The translations under genes were made by a program, and so were the position numbers. This document shows positions 10,044-21,630 of a DNA stretch of 64,000 bases, piece by piece. The notes beneath the pieces are model-generated. The model saw only the letters and a program-made list of their open reading frames with translations. It was not told the DNA's origin and did no database searches. This stretch comes from Taenia hydatigena. Lineage: Eukaryota; Platyhelminthes; Cestoda; Cyclophyllidea; Taeniidae. Location of the stretch: NCBI GenBank assembly GCA_036345935.2, contig JADWOT020000008.1:2955114-3019113 (forward strand). Direction: 5' to 3'. The number at the start of each line of letters is the position of its first letter. Position 1 is the first letter of the stretch.

Positions 10044-11520
10044 AAAGAATTTCCTCAGGAAACCGAAAAAAGGTGTGTTGTTTTCGATATTACTATACCG
10101 TAACTACCTCCTCTCACATGTTGGCAACTTCAAACTGCTCGCGATCGCATATATGCACGCACTATAAAAGCATAGGCGTCAATCTGTTGGCACGGTGCGC
10201 AAAAGATTGTATTTTCTGCCATTTTTTACCTATTCTTGATTCTCCGATGCCAGTAAATATTGGTCTAGCCTAGTTTATGTTGTTCAAGTTTGCTAGTCAC
10301 ACGATCTAACTTCCAAAGCTGATAAAGATTCGCGCTCACATTCAAATGGTTGGTTCCTGCAAGATGCCCAGAATGCGATACGCAAGAACGCTTCAATGTT
10401 AACGTGTAAGGTACAACTTCCAGTCAGGCTTAACATGTATTTTGATGAAATAACTCGTTTAAACTTATGCGAAAGGGAAAGAAAAGATCGTAGATCCCTC
10501 AGACTACTGATCCCTACATTTTAATATCCTTAGCCTTTCTCACGTAAGTTCCAAATACCTTCAATGACTTGTGACGACGCTTCTTAAGCGGGCAACCACG
10601 TCACTACTTATCAATAAAAAAGTAAAATACCCACTTTACATGTGCGTGGTGTAGTTAAGACAACTAGCCGTTTCAATTCTCTCATGGAAGACAAGCTTCT
10701 TCATTTTTCTGGTGATCTTGAGAAATAGCCAGTACTATTGAAACATTCAATGGGGAGAATGCGCTATCTTCACAAGACAATCGAGGACCCACAACCTACT
10801 TGTGAGACGATTCTGACTTTGGGGTGGAGAAGAAGAGAGAATGCGAAATGCGCTATCTCACCACAACCACGTGGTGGTCTCAATCCATTGCCTCCCTCGG
10901 TGATACCTCTCCGAACCACTAAGCCGATGATCGTTCCAGCACATAAGAAATATGCTTGACAGTGGAAAGTGAGCGGACAGAAGGTTTGGTAGTTTGTGTG
11001 CCTCGACGGAGGAGACCAAATCAAATTATTGAGTCGCCTGTACTCGAAAGTGTCCTTAAGAATGACTTCATAAACTAATCACCCCAAAAAGTTAATCCAT
11101 TAAGGAGAAATGTGTCGAAAATCCCCTTCCGGAGTAAAATAGGCCCACAAGTACACTTTTTATCAAAAAAATTTACAATACAACCTACCTGAAGAGGGAT
11201 TCCATTCGTTTTATCGAAAATGTCCAAGCTGTTGAAAGGAGTACCGATGTCATGGTGAGACCGAGCCTCCTCAACCGCAAGAGCTCTTAGCCTCAAAACA
11301 AAAGCCACCAGAGCTTTAAACACAAAGAGAGAGGAGAAGAGACACCAGGAGAACGATGCATAAAAGAACAAAAACATATATATTTTGGAATACCAATAAT
11401 AAGATTGAATGGTCAGATATTTAAAAATTATCCAATATACAGAAACAGCCAAAAGAGAGAAGAAAAAAAAATGCATTTCCGACTGATAGGGAGCGCGTGG
11501 AATGGTGTGCACATCTGAAT
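10044..11520. other. Intergenic DNA below the lipoxygenase-like gene
   Basis: No gene recognised. The minus-strand frame just below 11524 begins beyond the lipoxygenase stop codon and looks like 3'UTR. The missing first exon of MRPL35 may be in this stretch. Confidence 0.4.
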
Positions 11521-14500
11521 TCACACGCCCGGATAGTTCGGCATAACGGCGGGATCCAGAGCCAAATATTTGTGATGCAAATCGCGCAGTCGGTTATTTG
11601 TCTCAATCTGTTCACTCGCTGCTTTAAGCTCGGTCTGAAATCTGAAAACGATTAGTCTGTAAAACAAAAAAAAGGGAACTTACTCTTCCAGTACAGCCAA
11701 TGCCCGCTTGTCAACAATGAAGTTGGTATCATAATGACCCAAGTTAGAAATTTGAATTCGACTGGCCACTCGGGTATAGAGGACCATTTCCACAGTCATT
11801 CGCCGATTCGGCAACGCGGCAACAGTCTTGTCATAGGGAGAGAGAGAATGCAAATCGCTCCAGCTCTCTGGAGTACTCCTTTTCACTTCCGTTTCGTCTA
11901 AAAGAGAGGCGTCCACTTCAAACTGCTCCATCCCAAAAGCAACATTATCAATATGAGTAAACCGTCCTGCGACAAGCTTCCCGAAACTGTAATTGTTCTT
12001 GAGTAAATGTGGTGTAGTTGTTGTTTTCACAAAAAGACTTGTTCATTGTACAATCATGCAGGGGATTTACTGTATGCCGATCAGGAATTCACAATCAGGG
12101 GGCGGTTAAGCACACTAACTGCGTACAGAAATTACTTATGTCGATCAAGACCATCGCTATGCATCCTGTCACCGCAAGAGTCAACATCCCGAGGTCCGCG
12201 TTTTACGCCCTGATTCGCAAGAAGCCTTGCTGATCAGTAAGCGCTCTTAAAAGCTGCTGCCGACTAGCTTGATTAACGATGCTTGAACCAAACTGAACGG
12301 GTTCACGAAATATGCGCCGACTACTAAGGGTAGTCGGATTAAATTAAGTCTCGTGCATCCAAACTCCAGATAAGAGAGCGCACCTTCTCGAAGTGGGAAA
12401 CTGCCGAACAGGCTGAGAGGATAGTGCGCTACGAAACCGTACTCGTCGAACATTGGAAGACGTAGAACCGAGCCCGAGACAATGACGAGGAGGTGGAGAA
12501 TGCCCATAAGGAGGGATTTGGCTTCATCCAGAGTTATCAACCCGAAAATGCATTCACCACTGCTTCCACTGGAAGCAGCACTTAGAGAACTGGCATTAGA
12601 GTAGGATGAGACTCCAGCTACATTACCGATGGGATAGACTACTCCATTACGAATCTAGAAAAGGGGGGATGCTTCATGAAGCTTAGAAAAACATCTTATG
12701 GATTTCCAAGAAATTGGGGAGTACAGATGAAAAATTAAATCAAGTGACAGATAATATAGGTCGTACCCGAGCCTTCCCAAGTGGAATACCCTCCAGTCCA
12801 AGTCCAGCCTCTTCCATCGGATCTGCCATCTCATTTCGCCACGTTTGCAGTTCGATGTCTTCTAGGAGAGCGACAGGTCCTTGTGCTATACGGCGGGTGA
12901 AAGGAACAATTTCTGCCTACCGTAGAACACTCGTAGAAACCGCATTACATATTTTTCCATCACTGCATGCACCACGAATGCGTCTTCACGATATGGATAA
13001 TTGCCCAGAGCCTTTCTGTCATAGACCTACGAACTCATCAACACTATAACCACCAACTTGCCCCTCGAGACTCCAATTCGGCATAGACGTTCGCTTGAAT
13101 ATCGAATCGCCATTGTTTGAAGCCCCTTCGAAGTAATTGCTTAATGCCCTTCCGTGTAAGCTGGATGTTTCGCGCTATCCAACCTCGATCCAGCATCCAT
13201 TCCTTCAACTTTTGGTTCACCGCGAGAAAGCTTCGAAAGTGTGGAGCTAAAAGCTGATAGACAGGATGTGACTGGGCTAGATTTCGACGTAAGGAGATGT
13301 AGACTCCCTCGAGAATGAGGTGAGTGAGGAGGCGACCAACGACCATGTGGTGACAGGAGTCGGCAAGGTTAAACCATAGTTTAGCTTGGAGCCATTCTTC
13401 AGCAGGATCAGTGCAGCGGAAGAGCTGAAAAAGATATCGGAGGTAAGGTATTTCAGCCTATAATAAAACAAGAATTAACACTTTATTCCTGGGTTGCGGA
13501 TAATTTTGATGGTAGAAGATGGATGACAGAAAAGTGGTTACCAGCTTCAAAGAAACCACTCGAAATAAGAAGAGGAACGCTGTGTAGTAAGTTCGACCTC
13601 AAGGCTATTAGCACTAGCAGTCTCATCATCTCATATAACTCCTGTATATCACTTCAGGCATAATTCAGGTCAATAGCAAACCCACCAACTGGTCATTTCC
13701 AGAAAGAGGATCTAAATGAATTGCCAGGGGTTGAAGTTGACGTTTCTCGGTGTAAAAGAAGAGACCCAACGGGGCTGCCATCAATCTGCCTTGCCGACAG
13801 TGGAGGCCGCGCATAATGGAGTAGTCAACGTAAAAAATTCTTCGAGCCACAAGCGTTTGCTGAAGCGTCCAGCCCTCCAAATGTGGCACGATCCAGTCCT
13901 TTAGAGAGATCATACTGTAAGGAAAGAGGAGGACAATAAAATCATAAATGCGCAGAACTATACCCATCAACAATTGGCCGGCAATCCAAATCGGATGATC
14001 GCTTTCCAGCTCCCGCATGGATCATTCGCGGAAAGTCAGTAGTATGTGCAGCCAATTTACCCTAACAATTATTCTTTTGAGTCAATCTATGTGAAAGTAG
14101 TCGTCACGGCAAAGGTTAAATGCGAACTATCTGTACTGTGGAATAACCTTCTGTTGAATCGGTCATTAGGCAGTTAATCCCCCCCACAAGAAGTGCACTG
14201 TTCCATTGGGGTATTGACATCAAAAATGACATCAATTGCCTACGTCTGCATCTCCTCTAAGATGATAGTATAAACGGACGGAGAAGGGTTTGAGCTGCTC
14301 TGCCACTTCCCAACGCGTTCATTCTAATCTTAGAAAACTGACCCAGACTTTGAGGCGGACTTAGCTATAGCTGATTGGCCATTTGGAATAATCTGCATAC
14401 AGCACAATAGCGCCAGAGCTTCTTAGTATTCAGCAGGTACATAGACCCTAGCAACTCCGAGAAAGTAAAGCGCATTTTCGCTCACTTCCTACCACGGTTA

Positions 14501-17500
14501 TTCACAAGAGTTGATAATAGCGTAAGGGAGTGCCAGAAATAGCCTATTTAGTTTACCCTCTTATGTAAAAGGAGCAAAGAAAGTAATGTAAGCGACCACA
14601 CCCAAAGATGACTCAACCCTAGCGTATAAATTTACGACAACTACCGGCGGTGATAGGTCTAACTATCAGCCCTACCATCCTTAATACAGCCATGGAATTC
14701 GTTACTACGGTAGCCTGAGAGCTTCTCAATGAGAGGTAAAGACATGCTCTTGCGAAATCGAATCTTACCTCGATGGAAATTCTGTACACAATCGAATAAC
14801 AAAGGGGTTGCAGCCTTTTAGACGTTGCGCACCAAATGCCACATCATTCATCATCCAGTAGGAGAGGCTCTGGAGACATAAAACGCAATCTATGTTAATG
14901 AAGTGCGGGCGGAGATGGAGCGCTCAAATGCCATGGGAAGACGACGCACCAAAGGTTCAGTGATATTGTGACTTTTGTATAGATCACCGATGGAATCAAG
15001 GGAATCCCAAGACTCCTCACTGCTATAGTCGACCGCAAGGCCTACTCGATCGATCAGTTCCAAGACGACATCCTCGATATCCCACTAGAGGGAATGGGAG
15101 GATACAAGGGTGGATTAGAGAGAGGGATCGGTGGTGGGTGAGTGGACGAATACATGAATCCGGGATGAACAAACCAGATATGGGTAAATAACTGAATAGA
15201 TGTATATGGATCCAGGATGAATGAATGGATCTAGGATGAGCAAATAATGGAACATATCCGGAATGAATTGGGTATAAGTAGGAATTGGTTGAACAGAAAG
15301 ATTTGGAATAAACCAATCCAAGAGGGATGAGCAGCCAAGGAGGATGGATCATTGAGTGAAATGGATAATAGAACTGATAAGTTCAGTGTTTCCCAAAGTG
15401 AGAGACAATTTCATTGATAAATGGACAAACTAAAAGTTAGTAAAATCCGAAAAAGACGATTACAAGCATTCATACTCACTCTAGAATCGTAAGAGAAGAG
15501 TTCCGTTGCAGGCACCTCGCTTATCTATCGAAAAAGGAAGAAACAAAAGCAGAAAACTTATGTCCAAACGTTTGAACTTGATTGTGTGAGAGCAAAAGTG
15601 AAAACAAATCCACACAAAAGGTAGCAAAAAAGACAGACATTTTCGCCACCCATGTGAGTACTCCAAAGAAATCGTGTGTGTAAATAGAGCGGTGCACAAA
15701 AGAAAGTTCCCACAGAAAGTGAACCCTCAAGACGAACACTAGAGGTTATTTTTCCAACCATTTACTGTCAGGATTGCTTTGAGGAAAGTTTCGACGAAAG
15801 TTTTACACAGCCACTCCTTTTCAAGTCGCCAAAAAATTGGCCCCATCCCAACAAGATGAAGGAACGCATGAAAGCAAAAAAAGTTCAGTCCTAGCCTGCT
15901 TCAGTAAAATACCATGAGGCGGTGAAGGCAGCGCCACCTTCTCATTCCATTTCAACTCACTATGCAATAATAAGGCTCTATCAGCGGTAGGCTTTGCAAC
16001 AGAATGAGATCTCGTAATGTAAGAATAGCATCTTCTTCCTGCTGATTGACCGTTCCCCACTCGTTCTGAAGAAGTGAATTTCAGCCTCAGGCACGAAAAG
16101 CTTAACGCTGTTTCGATGCAGAACAGATGATTCTAGGCATATTTTAACGGGTCAGTAGAGGTGCGTACTCTCATTCTTCGTAATTACGAGGAAAGAACAT
16201 ACTAAAACAATAATGCCTGACTCATCAGCAGGATCTCCCACCGCCTCCTGCGGATGTTATCCAACAAATTTAACAAAACTTCTGCAAATTTGGCCCGTCA
16301 AGTTGGTAAACTCAAATCATATTTACGAAAATACGCATGGACGGATGAGAGGCGGTTGAATCGTGACACATGAAAAGATAAATGGATTTGGGAAGAATAC
16401 TCTGCCATTCATCAAGGTGCCTCTATAGCATCCCTTATTAGTTCACATTTCCCAGCACGACAGACACTAAATTGTTTCAATTGAATCTTCAACAATGTGA
16501 AATATCTTAAATAACATCTTACCTCAACAGGAAGTCCACTCGCCCTCTGCATGAAGCAAAGCAGTTGTTGCCTTCGATCCAACTGAACCTGTCGTAAATC
16601 AGGATAGGGGTCCTGTTGCGGCAAAAATGTCTCACAGTCTTGTAGAACGTATTGCGCTGCCGGAACCACCCAGTCGTGTAAGGGAAAGAAGAAGTAGTCC
16701 CACTCACCGGTCAACCCGAATCGACGGTCACGGATAATCACGCGGTCAAGATACCAAGCCGCCACGTTAAACTCGCCGTCAGTGGTGTCATTACTACCAC
16801 CATCGGTGCGCCAGAACTCGATGTGATGCAGTTTTCCGAAGGCCCGGAAATGACATAAAGATGAAAATTAATTGGGATTAAGTGATTTCAAAGTGATAAC
16901 CAATGCGATGCTTCCGGCATACGCAAAGCCAGGCCACGGCGCAGCCACCGCCCCCTTTTACTACGGCAGCTTACAACCCATCCACATCATTCATCACCAC
17001 CTTAGACATAGTTCGGTTATGTTACTCAATCCATCTTCCAGGAAAGGCCTTCTTGTGATTGGCTAACTAAGCGTCCAATAGCCGACCAAATACACACAAC
17101 CAAACCGATATCGGGGTGAACTTCGAAGGCACTTCTACATGACTTTCACGAAAGATGCCTATAAAATGTGTAAAAAATCACATGCGTCAAGAGTACATCA
17201 TTCAATATTCGGGAGCATGTTTTGATCCGTAACTCACTTTGAAGATGATAAAATCTTTCTCACGCTCACGAACTTTAAATCGCTCAATTTTTTTTTGCAA
17301 GAAATTTGGTCACAATTCATAAGTACAAATGACCCTGCATGCAGAGTTATTGTTGCTTAGGTTTCTATGAGAGTGCGAATGGAAACTCACGTCTCTTGAT
17401 ACGAGTATAGTCTACACTATTCACTAACCAAGGCACAAATGAATACTCCTGAAATCTACCTACGTAATATGACACGGCTCAAACAAGAGAATGCGACATG

Positions 17501-18869
17501 CCCTACCTTATTCCACCAGAGGACTCACCCATGAAAACACCCAAATAACACTCTGGGATACGATGAGAGGAGGGAAATACTGTCTCATATCATCTTCCAG
17601 ACTGTGCTGATAATATTTCATTGACTACTTTCATACATGGGCACAAGCCCATTACAAAATTGTGATCACACGCAGATTAGAAACGATAGGATGTGAAAGG
17701 CTAACAGCTGGCTTTGATTTTGTTGGAGGTGGGAAATCATTTCAACGTGCGCAATTATACCTCAAAGGACTTCCTATGATTGTTCAAATACCTATTTTAA
17801 AACCCCTCTTTCCAGGTAATCATTTAGAAGCAGACTAGTTTTAGGGGCGCCCGCCAGGACTGCAAACCACCAAAAAGACACTACCACTCGAAGGCATAAA
17901 TCTTAAAGCAACAATGACTGTGAAAGTCAATAAAGCCAGATACTTGGTAATACCCGCAGAAAACAGCAAGAAGAGATTAGCGGAAGTAAAATTTGCAGCT
18001 AGAACGGTCTATTTTAACTAAAATTCTAGGGATTTGGGAATAGTTAGGCCTCATAATTCATAAGTTCTATCTAGTCTATGCTCTTTAGATTTGGAACTCG
18101 CTGCAGTGGAAACACTTGCACTGAAAGAAACAAAAGCAAGTCTTTGAAGCGATTAACGTTGGACTAAAAGATTGGTAAATGTGTTCGGATCTCCGAAAAC
18201 GATGTTGAAAAACCACCGCTATATGGACGATTACGCCGACCAGTACTATCCACTAAAGCCCATCGCAAGAGTGCGAATGACTCACCCAATGATCGAAAGC
18301 AACGGACACAAAAAGCGTAATTTGCGAAAAAGGATTTGGCTTGATCGGAAGATACTAGCCAGCTGGCTTCCACCGAGGTTAACAGCAACCAAAATGAATA
18401 AAATAAAGTAAACATTTAAAATCTTACACTCAAAAAGTAATAGAGTTTCACTACCGAATAAACTAACGGTTTCTATATCCGATAGGAAGTTGAAGAGGAA
18501 AAAAGATTTTTAAAATACAAAATTGCCAGGTGTAGTCGCTGAATACACAACACATAATCGGCTTAATTTAATGATCTGCCAAGCTTACAGAGTCGGTAAA
18601 TTAGTATAAGAACCATCAAATCTCAGAACAAGGGCATGTTCACATTTAAAAATTACCTTTGGTTTGCTCCACGGTTGGAGATCGATGGTGAATTTAGCTT
18701 GATGGTAATCCAGTTCGTTTCGAAAAATGTGATCCAACGCAATGACCGGTGATTGAATATTCTTGTTATCAAACATGACCATATTGATCCCTGGACCGAG
18801 ATTGCTGCCTAGGAAATCCACCGTCACCACGCAAATTTCAAATGCCACCTTCGAATTCGTCTCCCCCAT
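11521..18869 (-). CDS. PLAT/lipoxygenase-like protein with a degenerate iron site
   Basis: Minus-strand exons are: PLAT start 18869-18657, PLAT end and linker about 16850-16524, then 15084-14950, 14869-14769, 13914-13686, 13424-13062, 13026-12921, 12885-12767, 12654-12384, 11966-11684 and 11641-11521. Phases agree from 16524 onward; the acceptor of the second exon has no clear AG. Family features include WDYFFFPLHDWV, FGAQRLKGCNP, RRIFYVDYSIMRGLHC, HPVYQLLAPHFR, NYPYREDAFVVHAVMEKYV and the C-terminus MPNYPGV. Compared with human 5-LOX from memory, His367 is kept, His372 is Arg (or Gly), His550 is Gly and Asn554 is Arg. Catalytic dioxygenation therefore seems unlikely. The frame is otherwise intact, with a Ser/Gly-rich insert near 12600. 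One intron (13061-13027) uses GC-AG; another (12920-12886) is 35 nt. The start ATG directly follows a 3' splice site, so an upstream exon or trans-splicing is possible. Confidence 0.8.
14046..14345 (-). repeat. Second copy of the 8.8-9.2 kb dispersed repeat
   Basis: The block lies in the intron between the 14869-14769 and 13914-13686 exons of the lipoxygenase-like gene. It is the reverse complement of 8770-9157 with several indels; the left end (14046-14117) is almost identical to the right end of the other copy. Confidence 0.6.
15057..15360. repeat. Degenerate GGATGAATGA-type simple repeat in an intron
   Basis: Repeated variants of GGATGAATGAA and GGATCTAGGATGAGCAAA give a purine-rich plus strand, pyrimidine-rich in the sense of the host gene. 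Similar ATTCATCC-type sequence occurs in two U2SURP introns. Confidence 0.55.
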
Positions 18870-19689
18870 CTAAAAATGATTCCACGACATACACTGGCAT
18901 TAGGAACGATAACCTGCACAAAGCTTGTGCACATTAAATAGATCCACCAGATAAATATCAAAAGTAGTGGAGGTCAAAGCACGGAAATAATGCAAACCGA
19001 AACGCTTAAAAACTGGCAAAAGTTATCATGGTTCAGGAGCAAAAGCCAGAGTGCAATGCGAGATGTTAAGGGGATCAAAAAGGAAAGGAAATGGTATGAA
19101 ATACGGAAGGTGAATCAGCCTGATTTTATAGGCTGTGAGGAGGATGTCAATCAAAATTCGGCGTTCGCAGCAAAATACTTTGGTCAGCCAGCCGAAATGG
19201 ATTACCAGAGGAAAAGAAAGATTAGAAACGGGCGAAGCCTATAGCCACACGAACCTGAGTACCTAGCTGCACCGATGCGTCCAACCGAACCGCCTAAACA
19301 AGCATGTGATGAAACAATTAGTTTGGGTTTCCTCAATTCATCGGCCATAGGCCTTTTATCCCTACTAATGACTATTACTTTTCTAAGTATATGTACAAAT
19401 CTTTGTAGATTAATTTATTTAATGCTTTTCATAATGACAACTAATTTCTCACAAAATAATATTGCCATACTAGATGTACAAATAAGAGAATGACACATGC
19501 GCCCTTCATATCCCATAAAGAAATTGTTTGCAATATGTGCACTTCGAATTTGAATGAAAAATTACCTAGTTGACAGTAGCACCACAAATTGTATTTGACC
19601 CGATAATATGCCTATTCTTATTACCATTGAACGATTACTCGCGTCGTGAAATTCATCCGCAATTCCATCTTACTCTGTAGAGGGTTCCT

Positions 19690-20070
19690 CCCCTTCTCTC
19701 TCTGTGCCCTTGTTATTAGAAGTCGGGACACGTTTCGACACACTTATTATGGGATGGAGATAGTACAGCGAGGCCTAGTACGAGAATTTAGGACAGGAAT
19801 CGTAGTACTTTGTTTGTTGGAACTACCGGTTTCGGTCAAGGTCACAGAGGTAGCCGTACTGCCCTAGCTGCGTGGGCTGGCCTCCGGGCCATGCCAGCAG
19901 CCTATTTCCCTCTGTCCGTTGAATATCTACATTCTACCCTAGCATTCTGCCTTCTTTTGCCTTTGAGGAAGCCTCGGGATGCTACAGGGATAGATCACGC
20001 TCTCGCGAGTCACCACGCCGCTCCGCCACCAGGTTCACATTGTTCTCCCGCCTCTGGCCTACGAAGCACA
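19690..20070. repeat. R2 dispersed repeat split by a solo LTR
   Basis: The left part (about 19690-19800) and right part (19987-20070) match the sequence nested at 4375-4645. A 186-bp LTR separates them, so the LTR inserted into a pre-existing R2 copy. Confidence 0.5.
19801..19986 (+). mobile_element. Solo LTR of the TRIM-like element
   Basis: The 186-bp LTR begins CGTAGTACTTTG and ends GGGATGCTACA, very like 55993-56178. The flanking five bases are GGAAT and GGGAT, a target duplication with one mismatch. No internal region is present. Confidence 0.8.
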
Positions 20071-20256
20071 TGTAGCGTCCCGAAGCTCCCTCGGAGGCAA
20101 AAAAAGGCAGAATGCTAGGATAGAATGGATATCTTCAACGGACAGAGGAAAATAGGCTGCTGGCATGGCCCAGAGGCCAGCCCGCGCAGCTCGGGCAATA
20201 CAGCCACCCCTGCCACCTTGACCGAAACCGGTAGTTCCAACAAACAAAGTACTACA
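20071..20256 (-). mobile_element. Solo LTR of the TRIM-like element, inverted
   Basis: Also exactly 186 bp, in the opposite orientation to the copy 84 bp away. It opens TGTAGCGTCCC and closes AGTACTACA on the plus strand. Flanks are GCACA and CACAT, so the target duplication is not clean. Confidence 0.75.
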
Positions 20257-21630
20257 CACATTTAAAGAATGTAAGTATTACTTACTCCAATTCTGCACAA
20301 TCATAATTACTAATATTTGACCAGGTTAGATGCAGGCATCAATACGCCCGATACGGAGGAGTTATACAATCTAGCTATTCATAAAATTTTAAAAAATGAA
20401 TGGAAAGCAAGAATTACAGTAGTCACTACGCTTTTGTAGGCACTGTAGCATTTCCTCCTGGAACCGCCTTAAAAATGTGGTTTGATACAAGAATCAGATG
20501 AGAGATTCAATGTCACGCTGTGCGTAGCGTTGAAGATGTAAAAATAAGCAGCTGATCTCAGTAACAAAACACTTACCGTCATCGTTACAGCACTCTCTTT
20601 ACGTAAGCCATCAAGCAATTCTAATGCCCAAGACTTTTCTGGAAATAATTAACGATGCATTTCTCAAACAGTGTGCATATGTTCCACCTAAGTAGGGTTC
20701 GGGGCTATTGGCATGGTCCAGAGGCCAGCCTCAAGCGGTGAACGTGCAATGGGGAAGAACACAAATAGCCCATTTACCTAAAAAGAGAGTGGAAAACAAC
20801 TACCGCATTAAATGGCATCATGCCTGTCAAGGGAGTGGAAGGCGGTATCACCCACCAGCTCCAAGGGTGTACGGTCAGTAACAGGGAGCAACTCTTCCTG
20901 TTTTACACCAGAGCTGGCCATAAAGGCGATTTTAAGCTGGCTTTAAAAGTGCCCAACGAAGCTGTTGGTGGCAAGGCAGTAAAAAGTTGCCCTTACGTGG
21001 CCGAAACTTAATAACTCCTCGTTGGCCATTTCGTCGATATTTCAAGGAGTGTAGGAGGCTCCAACGACTTAGGCATAGGTGGACAAACGATCTATCCGGA
21101 AAGGAACAAATCAATGTCAATCGCACGACTCTCAGTACTTGAGGAAGAGTCCTGCCACCAAATTAAACCCCTTATAGTAGCTACCGCGTAATACTTAATT
21201 GGAGCCCGAGAGCAACCTTCAGCGGTGCAGCCGCAAAGGTACCGCACGCACCCGTGACCACCATTGATACTTTTATGCGTGGCTGATTACAGAAAACTGA
21301 AGCGAAAAGATTAGTCGACCTGTGCGAACCATCGGTACAGGTTGGACAGACTGGAATAGCTTCGCCGTTATTGAGCATTACAAGAGAAAAATCGGTCAAT
21401 AGGTCACACCAAGGTTGCCAGTTGGCAATAGGTATTGAAACTGCACAACCTACACTCATTGCAGACAATTCTACACAAAATCCAACCCATAATTTTGAAA
21501 AAAAGTGCTTCACCTCTTTAGAGGTTAAAAGAGTTCCAGGAAAGGCAACGAAAACCTTTAATGGATTGAGCTTGCATGCGAAATATTTACATAGTTTGGA
21601 TATATACACAAAATGCACAGAAAGCTGAGA

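Larger units (their letters stand above)
18870..21630. other. Intergenic region rich in repeats
   Basis: Between DBR1 and the lipoxygenase-like gene I find no convincing exon. It holds an R2 repeat, two solo LTRs in opposite orientation and a short LTR-like fragment near 20697-20740. Small frames such as 20820-21011 have no recognisable product. Confidence 0.45.

Noticed and set aside
11075..11524. Minus-strand frame with hydrophobic segments read as a membrane protein
   Set aside because: It begins just at the lipoxygenase stop codon and looks like 3'UTR sequence read in another frame.
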